Below, one piece after another: positions 32,737 to 41,233 of a stretch of 64,000 bases of DNA. This DNA comes from Lacisediminihabitans changchengi (GTDB lineage: Bacteria; Actinomycetota; Actinomycetes; Actinomycetales; Microbacteriaceae): NCBI RefSeq assembly GCF_016634425.1, contig NZ_JAEPES010000003.1:62001-126000 (forward strand), in the 5' to 3' direction. Within the stretch, counting starts at the first letter, position 1. Each line of letters opens with the position of its first letter. The notes under the pieces are model-generated. The model worked only from the letters and a program-made list of their open reading frames with translations, did no database searches and was not told the DNA's origin. A program made the translations under genes and the position numbers.

Positions 32737-32787
32737 GTGTCAACCATCCGTTGAACGTTAAGGATGGGCACGGCAGTCAATTGACAC
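32737..32787. promoter_or_regulatory. Dyad-rich promoter region of the second MerR gene
   Basis: GTGTCAA (32737-32743) and TTGACAC (32781-32787) are inverted copies; inside lie CAAC-N5-GTTG (32741-32753) and the perfect palindrome GTCAATTGAC (32776-32785). The cluster ends 29 bp before the ATG at 32817. This arrangement suits a dimeric regulator, possibly autoregulation by one of the MerR proteins; that link is inference. Confidence 0.45.
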
Positions 32788-32816
32788 AGCATGAACTGCA
32801 GAGGTGGAAGGCAACA

Positions 32817-33365
32817 ATGAGCGAGCTCAGCACACGTAGCGAGGACTCCCGCTACGATCTCGGATTGCTCTTCACCGACGGTCTGCCCGATCTGGATGTC
32901 GACGCTGGCTACCGGGGCGCCGTTGCGGCTCGAGCGGCCGGAATCTCCTATCGCCAGCTCGACTACTGGGCACGCACCGAGCTCGTCGAGCCGACCGTGC
33001 GCGGTGCGGCAGGGTCCGGTTCGCAGCGTCTCTACGGCTTTCGCGACATCCTCGTTCTCAAGCTCGTCAAGCGTCTGCTCGATACCGGGATCTCGCTGCA
33101 GCAGATCCGGGTTGCGGTAAACCAGCTGCGCGAGGCCGGCATCAACGACCTCGCCCAGACCACGCTGATGAGCGATGGTGCCAGCGTCTACCTGTGCACG
33201 TCGAACGACGAGGTCATCGATCTGGTCAGTCGCGGTCAGGGTGTCTTCGGCATCGCCGTGGGCAAGGTGCTGCGTGAGGTCGAGACCTCGCTCGTGGAGC
33301 TCGACTCCGAGCGTCCCGACGTCATGGACGAACTGGCAGCAAAGCGCGCCACGCGAGCCTCCTAG
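32817..33365 (+). CDS. Second MerR-family regulator (Rv1830-like)
   Basis: 182 aa. The MerR domain begins at AVAARAAGISYRQLDYWARTELVEPTVRGAAGSGSQRLYGFRDI, followed by the helices LKLVKRLLDTGISLQQIRVAVNQLR. It matches the second MerR gene of the mycobacterial garA locus (Rv1830). The ATG at 32817 follows GGAAG; the frame is open upstream through a dyad-rich promoter but without conserved residues. The intervening DUF151 gene (Rv1829) of mycobacteria is absent. Confidence 0.85.
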   Translation: MSELSTRSEDSRYDLGLLFTDGLPDLDVDAGYRGAVAARAAGISYRQLDYWARTELVEPTVRGAAGSGSQRLYGFRDILVLKLVKRLLDTGISLQQIRVAVNQLREAGINDLAQTTLMSDGASVYLCTSNDEVIDLVSRGQGVFGIAVGKVLREVETSLVELDSERPDVMDELAAKRATRAS

Positions 33366-33380
33366 GCGTCGTGCGAACCT

Positions 33381-33493
33381 CCGCTGGTTGAGTAGGCCGC
33401 GACGGAGGAGCAGCCGTATCGAAGCCTCCGCGTGGGTCTCGATACGCGTCCTCGCGCGGACGCTCGGGCGCTCGGGCGCTACTCGACCGGCGG
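33381..33493. repeat. REP/MITE-like extragenic palindrome
   Basis: Outer arms CCGCTGGTTGAGTAG (33381-33395) and CTACTCGACCGGCGG (33479-33493) are complementary at 13 of 15 positions. Inner arms CGTATCGA (33415-33422) and TCGATACG (33439-33446) are exact. A short tandem GCTCGGGC repeat lies at 33462-33478. Elements built on GGTTGAGTAG/CGTATCGA and CTACTCGACC are, to my knowledge, frequent between genes in Microbacteriaceae. It sits between convergent genes and may also act as a terminator. Confidence 0.75.
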
Positions 33494-33508
33494 AGTAGCG
33501 CTGGATAC

Positions 33509-34312
33509 TTAGACGACGGCGTACTCGCCGATGCGCGCGGTGCGCAGCACCCGGTCGAGAAGCAGATCGAAGTTGTGCGCCATCTCCTGTGCACTCTCGC
33601 CCGGCCAGACGTGCAGGGGCTTTGCGGCTCCCTGGGCCTGCTGCAGCGAGGTGCGCTCCGGCAGCTGTGGGCTGAGCACCAGCGGGCCGAACATGTCGCG
33701 AAGTTCCTTGATGCGGAACTGGTGCTCGAGCGACTGAACGCGGGCGCGGTTGACGATGATGCCGAGTGGCTGCAGTCGCGGGGACAGCCCGCGACGGATC
33801 TCCTCGATCGCCCGCAGCGCCCGGTCGGCCGCGGCGACGGAGAACAGGCCGGGCTCGGTGACGACGGTGACCCGGTCGCTCGCGGCCCACGCGGTGCGGG
33901 TGAGCGCGTTGAGTGAAGGCGCGCAGTCGATGAGCACGAGGTCATAGTCGGCCTCGACGTTCGCCAGAGCCTCCTCGAGCTTCCAGATGTCACGGATGCT
34001 CGGGTGCGGTCCGTCGAAGTTGATCGCGGACGGGCTGCCGATCATCACGTCGATGGTGCCGGGGCGACCCCTGGTCCAGCCACTCGGAGCGATCGCCGCA
34101 CGGACGATCTTCTCCTTGGGAGAGGCCAGCACGTCGGCGACGTTGAGGTGACCGGCGACGTTGATGTCCATGCCGGTCGAGACGTCGGACTGCGGGTCGA
34201 GGTCGACGACGAGGGTGCGAAGGCCCTTTGCGAAGGCGGCGGAGGCCAGCCCGAGCGTCACAGTGGTCTTGCCCACTCCTCCCTTGAGGGAGCTGACGCT
34301 GAGTACATGCAC
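33509..34312 (-). CDS. ParA-family ATPase
   Basis: 267 aa. The deviant Walker A SSLKGGVGKTTVT lies at about residues 5-17, followed by VVDLDPQSDVSTGMD and LVLIDCAPSLNALT, the motifs of ParA/Soj ATPases. No ParB gene adjoins it, so it may position another cargo or act alone. GTG 34312 starts four residues before the first strand; the frame is open to 34384 with another GTG at 34333. Divergent from the pyruvate carboxylase gene. Confidence 0.82.
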   Translation of the reverse strand: MHVLSVSSLKGGVGKTTVTLGLASAAFAKGLRTLVVDLDPQSDVSTGMDINVAGHLNVADVLASPKEKIVRAAIAPSGWTRGRPGTIDVMIGSPSAINFDGPHPSIRDIWKLEEALANVEADYDLVLIDCAPSLNALTRTAWAASDRVTVVTEPGLFSVAAADRALRAIEEIRRGLSPRLQPLGIIVNRARVQSLEHQFRIKELRDMFGPLVLSPQLPERTSLQQAQGAAKPLHVWPGESAQEMAHNFDLLLDRVLRTARIGEYAVV

Positions 34313-34437
34313 AAGGAAGAACAATACCTTCACTAGTCTGAGAGCACCTACAGCTCGCGTCGCGATATCGCGTCCGGCGGCCATGTTTCCCGACAGTTGA
34401 GCCGCAGTCCCGCCACATCGTCGTTGGAAAGGACCGA

Positions 34438-37400
34438 ATGTTCACGAAGATCCTGGTGGCCAACCGCGGTGAGATCGCTATTCGCGCGTTCCGTGCGGCC
34501 TATGAACTCGGCGCGCAGACGGTCGCGGTGTTTCCGTACGAAGACCGCAACTCGATGCATCGGCTCAAGGCCGACGAGGCCTACCAGATCGGCGAGAAGG
34601 GGCATCCGGTCGCCGCCTACCTCAACGTGTCCGAGATCATCCGGGTAGCCAAGGAGGCCGGTGCTGACGCGATCTATCCCGGCTACGGCTTCCTCTCCGA
34701 GAACCCGGAGCTCGCCGGAGCCGCAGCCAACGCGGGCATTACGTTCATCGGTCCCGGCCAGCATGTGCTCGAGATGGCGGGTAACAAGGTCACCGCCAAG
34801 GAGCACGCCATCGCTGCGGGCGTGCCGGTGTTGAAATCGACCCCGGCATCCAAAGACATGGATGCCCTGCTCGCCGGCGCCGACGACATCGGCTTTCCGA
34901 TCTTCGCCAAGGCCGTCGCCGGTGGTGGCGGCCGCGGCATGCGTCGGGTCGAACGCAAAGAGGACCTGCGCGCGGCCCTGGAAGAGGCGATGCGCGAGGC
35001 GGACAGCGCGTTCGGCGACCCGACGATGTTCCTGGAGCGGGCGGTGGTGCGCCCCCGGCACATCGAAGTACAGATCTTGGCCGATGCGACGGGGGAGACG
35101 GTTCACCTGTTCGAGCGGGACTGCTCGGTGCAGCGCCGCCATCAGAAAGTCGTCGAGATCGCTCCGGCGCCGAACCTGGACGAGGATGTCCGCCAGGCCA
35201 TGTACCGCGACGCGATCGCCTTCGCGAAGTCGATCGGCTACGTCAACGCCGGCACGGTCGAGTTCCTGCTCGACACCGCGGGGGAGCGGCGTGGCCAGCA
35301 CGTCTTCATCGAGATGAACCCGCGTATCCAGGTGGAGCACACGGTCACCGAGGAGATCACCGACGTCGACCTGGTGCAGTCGCAGATGCGCATCGCCTTC
35401 GGGCAGTCGCTGGCCGAGCTCGGCCTGCAGCAGAAGGACCTCAGGATGCGCGGCGCGGCATTGCAATGCCGCATCACCACCGAAGACCCCGCGTCGGGGT
35501 TCCGGCCCGACACTGGGAAGATCACGACCTATCGTTCGCCCGGCGGCGGCGGCATCCGTCTCGATGGCGGAACCATCGATCCCGGCACACAGATCAGCCC
35601 GTACTTCGATTCGATGCTGGTGAAGATGACCTGCCGCGGTCGCGACTTCGCCGCGGCAGTCGCCCGTGCCAAGCGCGGTCTCGCCGAGTTCCGCATCCGC
35701 GGCGTCTCAACGAACATCCCGTTTCTGCAAGCAGTGCTCGACGATCCGTCGTTCGCGGCCGGCGACCTCAGCACCGCGTTCATCGAGGAGCGCCCGGAGC
35801 TGTTCGACGCCCACCAGTCGAAAGACCGAGGGACCAAGCTGCTGAACTGGATCGCCGATGTGACCGTGAACAGGCCATACGGCGACGGTACGGGGATCAT
35901 CAATCCGGCCCTCAAGTTGCCAGTAATCGATGTGACAGCCCCGGCGCCCGACGGCTCGCGCCAGCGGCTGCTCGAACTCGGCCCGGTGGGGTTCGCGACG
36001 GCGTTGCGTCAGCAGACCGCGCTGGCTGTAACGGAGACCACGTTCCGCGACGCCCACCAGTCGCTTCTCGCGACCCGGGTGCGCACCAAAGATCTCGTCG
36101 CGGTGGCGCCGTACGTCGCCCGCATGACGCCGCAACTACTCTCGGTCGAGGCGTGGGGCGGTGCGACCTACGATGTCGCGTTGCGATTCCTCGGCGAAGA
36201 CCCGTGGGAGCGGCTGGCAGCACTGCGATCGGCGCTGCCGAACGTCGCGATCCAGATGCTGCTCCGCGGTCGCAACACGGTCGGCTATACGCCGTACCCG
36301 ACCGAGGTCACCAGCGCCTTCGTGCGCGAGGCTGCGTCGACCGGCGTCGACATCTTCCGGATCTTCGACGCGCTCAACGACGTGTCGCAGATGCGACCGG
36401 CCATCGACGCGGTGCTCGAGACCGGCAGCGCCGTCGCCGAGGTGGCGCTCTGCTACACCGGCGACCTGCTCGACCCGGCCGAGAAGCTCTACACGCTCGA
36501 CTACTACCTGCGACTCGCGGAGCAGATGGTCGCGTCTGGCGCGCACATCTTGGCGATCAAAGACATGGCCGGGCTACTCCGCGCGAGCGCCGCCGAGAGC
36601 CTGGTCACGGCGCTGCGGGACCGCTTCGACCTGCCGGTGCACGTGCACACGCACGACACCGCTGGCGGCCAGCTCGCGACCCTTCTCGCTGCGGCTCGCG
36701 CCGGGGCGGACGCGGTAGACGTCGCCAGTGCACCGATGGCCGGGACGACCAGTCAGCCCTCGGCATCGGCTCTGGTTGCCGCACTGGCCCACACCGAGCG
36801 CGACACCGGACTCTCATTGCAGGCGGTCTCCGACCTGGAGCCGTACTGGGAGGCAGTGCGGCGTGCATACAAGCCGTTCGAATCCGGCCTACCCGGGCCG
36901 ACGGGACGCGTCTACACCCACGAGATCCCGGGCGGGCAGCTCTCGAACCTACGCCAGCAGGCCATCGCGCTCGGGCTGGGCGACCAGTTCGAGAAGGTGG
37001 AGGACCTGTACGCGGCGGCCAACGTCATCCTGGGTCGTCCTCCCAAGGTGACGCCGTCGTCGAAGGTCGTCGGCGACCTCGCCCTCGCCCTCGCTGCCGT
37101 CGATGCCGACCCGGCCGACTTCGAGGCGAACCCCGATCGCTACGACATCCCCGACTCGGTAATCGGCTTTATGGCCGGCGAGTTGGGCGAGCTGCCCGGC
37201 GGCTGGCCTGAGCCATTCCGCACCAAGGTGCTGGCCGGTCGCACCGTGAAGATCGGCGTGCAGGAGATCACGGATGTCGACCGCGCAGCGCTCGGCGGAG
37301 ACGCGACGGTGCGCCGCTCCACCCTCAACCGTCTGCTCTTCCCCGGCCCGACCAAACAGTTCGAGCAGATCCGTGAACAGTACGGCGACCTCTCGGTGGT

Positions 37401-37842
37401 CGACACCGTCGATTACCTCTATGGCCTGCGTCAAGGGTCCGAGCACGTCGTCGACGTCGCGAAGGGCGTGAGCCTGTACGTGGGCCTCGAGGCGATCGGC
37501 AACGCCGACGACAAGGGCATGCGTACGGTCATGACCATCCTCAACGGTCAGCTGCGTCCGGTGTTCGTGCGCGATCGCGCCATCGATGTCGTCACCAAAG
37601 CGGCCGAGAAGGCAGACCTCTCCCGCCCCGGGCAGATCGCCGCTCCGTTCTCGGGCGTCGTCACGCTGCAGGTGGTGGAGGGGTCGGTCGTGGAGGCGGG
37701 CCAGAGCGTCGCCTCGATCGAGGCGATGAAGATGGAGGCGGCAATCACCACCCCTGTCGCCGGAACCGTGCGTCGGCTCGCCATCCCGAAGACCCAGCAG
37801 GTGGATGCCGGCGACCTCCTGATCGACATCGAGCCCCGGTAG
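34438..37842 (+). CDS. pyc: Pyruvate carboxylase
   Basis: 1134 aa, full single-chain length. Domain order: biotin carboxylase (about 1-450; ATP-binding AVAGGGGRGMRRV and IEMNPRIQVEHTVTEE), carboxyltransferase (about 530-830; TTFRDAHQSLLATRVRT and the metal-binding HVHTHDTAGGQ), and biotin carrier domain with EAMKMEA, biotinyl Lys1098. It carboxylates pyruvate to oxaloacetate to refill the TCA cycle. The ATG follows GGAAAGG. A small GC hairpin (37845-37860) lies just after the stop. Confidence 0.96.
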   Translation: MFTKILVANRGEIAIRAFRAAYELGAQTVAVFPYEDRNSMHRLKADEAYQIGEKGHPVAAYLNVSEIIRVAKEAGADAIYPGYGFLSENPELAGAAANAGITFIGPGQHVLEMAGNKVTAKEHAIAAGVPVLKSTPASKDMDALLAGADDIGFPIFAKAVAGGGGRGMRRVERKEDLRAALEEAMREADSAFGDPTMFLERAVVRPRHIEVQILADATGETVHLFERDCSVQRRHQKVVEIAPAPNLDEDVRQAMYRDAIAFAKSIGYVNAGTVEFLLDTAGERRGQHVFIEMNPRIQVEHTVTEEITDVDLVQSQMRIAFGQSLAELGLQQKDLRMRGAALQCRITTEDPASGFRPDTGKITTYRSPGGGGIRLDGGTIDPGTQISPYFDSMLVKMTCRGRDFAAAVARAKRGLAEFRIRGVSTNIPFLQAVLDDPSFAAGDLSTAFIEERPELFDAHQSKDRGTKLLNWIADVTVNRPYGDGTGIINPALKLPVIDVTAPAPDGSRQRLLELGPVGFATALRQQTALAVTETTFRDAHQSLLATRVRTKDLVAVAPYVARMTPQLLSVEAWGGATYDVALRFLGEDPWERLAALRSALPNVAIQMLLRGRNTVGYTPYPTEVTSAFVREAASTGVDIFRIFDALNDVSQMRPAIDAVLETGSAVAEVALCYTGDLLDPAEKLYTLDYYLRLAEQMVASGAHILAIKDMAGLLRASAAESLVTALRDRFDLPVHVHTHDTAGGQLATLLAAARAGADAVDVASAPMAGTTSQPSASALVAALAHTERDTGLSLQAVSDLEPYWEAVRRAYKPFESGLPGPTGRVYTHEIPGGQLSNLRQQAIALGLGDQFEKVEDLYAAANVILGRPPKVTPSSKVVGDLALALAAVDADPADFEANPDRYDIPDSVIGFMAGELGELPGGWPEPFRTKVLAGRTVKIGVQEITDVDRAALGGDATVRRSTLNRLLFPGPTKQFEQIREQYGDLSVVDTVDYLYGLRQGSEHVVDVAKGVSLYVGLEAIGNADDKGMRTVMTILNGQLRPVFVRDRAIDVVTKAAEKADLSRPGQIAAPFSGVVTLQVVEGSVVEAGQSVASIEAMKMEAAITTPVAGTVRRLAIPKTQQVDAGDLLIDIEPR

Positions 37843-37921
37843 CCCGGGGCGCAGGCCCCGAACGTGAGCAACCCGTGACGGTAATGTAGAGGGTTGACAC
37901 TTTACGAAGGGCTACCCGAGC

Positions 37922-39241
37922 ATGGCGATCAAACGGAACGGCACGAACGAGTCGGACGGTGCCGGTGTCCATGACGGCAGCACCGGCGAACTCGTCGATG
38001 CATCCTCCGGCGACCTCGCCGCGAGCCTGCCCGAGAGCCTGAGTATCGCGATCAGTTTGCCGACCACCGTTCATGCGGCCCCGGAGGACGAGCTCGCCGT
38101 GGCGATCGTCGAGATTCCGGTGAACCCGGGCGCGGTAGAGGTGACGCAGCCGACGACGACGTCCATCGATGTCGTGCAGCCGGCGACGACATCCATTTCC
38201 GTGGTCTCGGAAGAGTCGGTGATCGTGCCGCTTCCCGAGAGCGACGGAAAGAATTACACCCGTCGAAACCGTCGCGACGGTGAAGTCTCGACCACCCCCG
38301 AGACCGCGTCGATGCTCACCGCTGACCGTCTGATCGAGAAGAACCACAAGCGTCGCACCGCGCCAGAGGGCGGTTGGAATGCGTTCGTCTACGCGGTCAC
38401 CTTCCACCTGGTGAATCGCGGGGATTCGCCCAAGGTGCGCGCGCGCAAAGAGCTCGAGGCCCGCATCGACAAGCAATTCGTCGGCGGTGCCCGCTTCGTG
38501 CCGGTGCTCACCCGCAAAGGCGGCGTCGGCAAGACCACCGTGACCGCGCTGTTGGGGATGGCACTGGCAGACGCCCGAGAAGACCGGGTGATCGCCGTCG
38601 ATGCCAACCCCGATCGCGGAACACTGAGCGAGCGGGTGAACAAGCAGACTCGCTCGACCGTGCGGGACATCGTGACTCTCGCCCCGACGATCACCAGCTT
38701 CAACGATTTCTCCACGATGGTGTCCCGCGATGACACGCGACTCGACATCCTCGCCTCCGATACCGACCCGCTGCTCTCCGAGGCGTTCGACGAGAACGAC
38801 TACAACGTCGTCGCCGACCTGGCCGCAAGGTTCTACTCGCTCGTACTGACCGACTGTGGCACCGGCATCGTGCACTCGGTGATGCGCGCGACCCTGCAGC
38901 GCGCAGACTCGGTCGTCATCGTCTCCGGCGGCTCGGTCGACGAAGCCCGGCTCGCCTCCGAGACCCTCACCTGGCTCGAAGCAAACGGATACGGCGATCT
39001 GGTGAAGAACGCCGTCGTGGCGATCAACACCGCGACGCAGGGCACCAACCTGGTGAAGCTCGAGGAGATCGAGGCGCACTTCAAGTCCCGGGTGCGCGAG
39101 ATCGTGCGCATCCCGTACGACCCGCAGCTTGCTGCCGGCTCCGTGATCGACTACGCCACGCTCAAGCCACTCACCCGAGCCTCGGCCCGCGAGCTCGCGG
39201 CCCTCGTCATGGACGGCCTGCCCGTACGCCAGGGTGCCTGA
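37922..39241 (+). CDS. MinD/ParA-like ATPase with long N-terminal extension
   Basis: 439 aa. The first ~190 residues are low-complexity, Thr/Val/Ser rich with an imperfect repeat (QPTTTSIDVV/QPATTSISVV, about 76-95), then a basic stretch. The ATPase domain starts at LTRKGGVGKTTVT (Lys204) and has AVDANPDRGTLSERV and LVLTDCGTGI. It resembles MinD/ParA-like proteins associated with type VII secretion (EspI/EccI type), but no secretion genes are adjacent. It overlaps the mycothione reductase start by 8 bp, so the two are cotranscribed. Function unknown. Confidence 0.8.
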   Translation: MAIKRNGTNESDGAGVHDGSTGELVDASSGDLAASLPESLSIAISLPTTVHAAPEDELAVAIVEIPVNPGAVEVTQPTTTSIDVVQPATTSISVVSEESVIVPLPESDGKNYTRRNRRDGEVSTTPETASMLTADRLIEKNHKRRTAPEGGWNAFVYAVTFHLVNRGDSPKVRARKELEARIDKQFVGGARFVPVLTRKGGVGKTTVTALLGMALADAREDRVIAVDANPDRGTLSERVNKQTRSTVRDIVTLAPTITSFNDFSTMVSRDDTRLDILASDTDPLLSEAFDENDYNVVADLAARFYSLVLTDCGTGIVHSVMRATLQRADSVVIVSGGSVDEARLASETLTWLEANGYGDLVKNAVVAINTATQGTNLVKLEEIEAHFKSRVREIVRIPYDPQLAAGSVIDYATLKPLTRASARELAALVMDGLPVRQGA

Positions 39242-40670
39242 GCTGGCACAGGCGGAGTCGCTGGACTTCGACCTCATCATCATCGGCGGCGGTTCGGGCA
39301 ACTCGATCATCGGTCGCGATCTCTCGCACCTGACCATTGCACTGATCGACGACGGCGAGCATTTCGGCGGAACCTGCCTCAATGCCGGCTGCATCCCCAC
39401 CAAGATGTTCGTTCATGTGGCGGATGTCGCGGCCGACGCCCTGCGCAGTGACGGCCTCGGGCTCCGGGTGCCGACCGCGCAGGTCGACTGGGCGGCGATC
39501 CGAGACCGGGTGTTCGGTCGGATCGATCAGCTGAGCGAGGCCGGCTTCCGCAACCGCGACCAGAAGATCCCGAACGTCACCGTCTTCCGGGAACGGTTTC
39601 ACTTCGTCGATCAGCACGAGCTGGTCGGCGCGAGCGGGGTTCGCCTTCGCGCGCCGCGTATCGTGATCGCCGCCGGCTCCCGGCCGCGGCCGCTGCCGGC
39701 CGCGGAGGGCGTTCGCAACCCGGCCATCCATGATTCCGATTCGATCATGCGCATCGAGCAGCTCCCCGCGTCGATGGTGATCGTCGGCGGAGGTGCGGTC
39801 GCGGCCGAGTTCGCCCACGTCTTCTCGGCCTACGGGGTGCAGGTCACGCAGGTGGTCCGCGCCGAGAATGCTCTCGATCGGCTCGATTCGGACATCGCCG
39901 AGCGCTTCACCGAGCTGGCCCGTGCCCGGTGGCGGGTGGTCACCGGTGCCTCCGTAGCCTCGATCGATGAGGATCTGCGCATCACCCTCGACTCGGGCGA
40001 GCGGTTCTCGACCGATCTGGTGCTCTCGGCGATCGGCCGCATCCCGAATTCCGACACGCTGGGACTCGGCGACGCGGGCTTCGACGTGCATTCCGACGGG
40101 CGACTCGTCGTCGACGCCGAGCAACGCGCTCTCGCCGGTGGCACGCCCGTCGATGGCATCTACGGGCTCGGCGATGTCTCCTCGGAGTGGCAGCTCAAAC
40201 ACGTCGCCAATCACGAGGCGCGCGTCGTCAAGCACAACCTGCTGCAGCCACACGACCTGATCGGCGGCGACCCGGGCCCGATCCCGGCGGCGATTTTCAG
40301 CAGCCCGCAGGTGGCCTATTTCGGGTTGACCGAGGCCGAAGCTCCGGATGCCGTGGTCGCGACCCGCGCCTACGGCACCACCGCCTGGGGGTGGGCGCTG
40401 GAAGACACCACGAGCTTCTGCAAGCTGGTGGTGGACGGCGAGACCGGGATGATTCTCGGCGCGCACCTCATCGGACCGGAGGCGAGCATCCTGATTCAGG
40501 TGCTGGTGTTCGCGGCCAGCCACGGCATCCCGGTGACGGGACTCGCGCGCTCGATGTACTGGCCGCATCCCGCCGCCAGCGAGGTCGTCGAAAATGCGCT
40601 GCTGGACGCCGAGAAGCTCGTAGTACAGAAGAGACATGCAGAACAGATCAACGGAGGAGAGAAGCCATGA
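39234..40670 (+). CDS. mtr: Mycothione reductase
   Basis: 478 aa FAD-dependent pyridine nucleotide-disulfide oxidoreductase. FAD motif IIGGGSGN (16-23), redox pair GGTCLNAGCIPTK (Cys48, Cys53), NAD(P)H motif VGGGAVAAEFAH, and the C-terminal YWPHPAASEVVENAL with the active-site His-Glu dyad. The length and C-terminus fit mycothione reductase, which keeps mycothiol reduced using NADPH. The GTG start lies within the upstream gene's end, and the stop overlaps def by ATGA. Mycothiol is diagnostic of actinobacteria. Confidence 0.88.
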   Translation: MPELAQAESLDFDLIIIGGGSGNSIIGRDLSHLTIALIDDGEHFGGTCLNAGCIPTKMFVHVADVAADALRSDGLGLRVPTAQVDWAAIRDRVFGRIDQLSEAGFRNRDQKIPNVTVFRERFHFVDQHELVGASGVRLRAPRIVIAAGSRPRPLPAAEGVRNPAIHDSDSIMRIEQLPASMVIVGGGAVAAEFAHVFSAYGVQVTQVVRAENALDRLDSDIAERFTELARARWRVVTGASVASIDEDLRITLDSGERFSTDLVLSAIGRIPNSDTLGLGDAGFDVHSDGRLVVDAEQRALAGGTPVDGIYGLGDVSSEWQLKHVANHEARVVKHNLLQPHDLIGGDPGPIPAAIFSSPQVAYFGLTEAEAPDAVVATRAYGTTAWGWALEDTTSFCKLVVDGETGMILGAHLIGPEASILIQVLVFAASHGIPVTGLARSMYWPHPAASEVVENALLDAEKLVVQKRHAEQINGGEKP

Positions 40671-41155
40671 CCGAACGCCAGATCCGCATCTTCGGGGACC
40701 CGGTGCTCAAGACCGTGTCCGACCCGGTGCGGCCGACGGACGACGTGGCCGGCCTGGTCGAAGACCTGCTGGACTCCGTGAAGGTCGCCGGCCGCGCTGG
40801 CGTCGCCGCGCCCCAGATCGGCGTGAACCAGCGGGTATTCAGCTACAACGTCGACGGTGAGATCGGTTATGTGATCAACCCCCAACTCGTCGAAGTCTCC
40901 GGCGAGCCGGAACTGGTCGACGAGGGTTGTCTCTCCATTCCGGGGTTCTACTTTCAGCGCTTGCGCTACCCATACGCGCGAGTAACCGGCGTCGACCTGA
41001 ACGGCGACCCAATCGAACTCGAGGGCACGGGCGTCATGGCGCAGGCGCTGCAGCACGAGACCGACCACCTCGATGGAAAACTCTTCATCGACGGACTAGA
41101 GAAGCCGGCCAGACGTGAAGCGATGGCAGCCATCCGGTCAGCACCCTGGTTCTGA
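40667..41155 (+). CDS. def: Peptide deformylase
   Basis: 162 aa. All three motifs are intact: GVAAPQIG (45-52), EGCLS (86-90, metal-binding Cys) and HETDH (130-134). It removes the formyl group from the N-terminus of new proteins. ATGA overlap with the mycothione reductase stop. A perfect 12-bp terminator follows at 41172-41199. Confidence 0.95.
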   Translation: MTERQIRIFGDPVLKTVSDPVRPTDDVAGLVEDLLDSVKVAGRAGVAAPQIGVNQRVFSYNVDGEIGYVINPQLVEVSGEPELVDEGCLSIPGFYFQRLRYPYARVTGVDLNGDPIELEGTGVMAQALQHETDHLDGKLFIDGLEKPARREAMAAIRSAPWF

Positions 41156-41171
41156 TTTCCAGCAACCGACG

Positions 41172-41199
41172 ACAGCCCGGCTCACGCGAGCCGGGCTGT
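41172..41199. terminator. Bidirectional intrinsic terminator
   Basis: ACAGCCCGGCTC (41172-41183) pairs perfectly with GAGCCGGGCTGT (41188-41199) around a 4-nt loop, followed by TTCTCGTT. It separates the convergent def and acyl-CoA ligase genes. Confidence 0.88.
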
Positions 41200-41233
41200 T
41201 CTCGTTGGTGAGTGCTGGCTGACCGATCGCGAG

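Noticed and set aside
37845..37860. 6-bp GC hairpin after pyruvate carboxylase
   Set aside because: Short stem, no T-run; too weak to call a terminator.
38145..38215. Tandem-like DNA repeat (cagccgacgacgac... / cagccggcgacgac...)
   Set aside because: It is the coding sequence of the internal ten-residue repeat of the ParA-like protein, not a mobile or CRISPR repeat.
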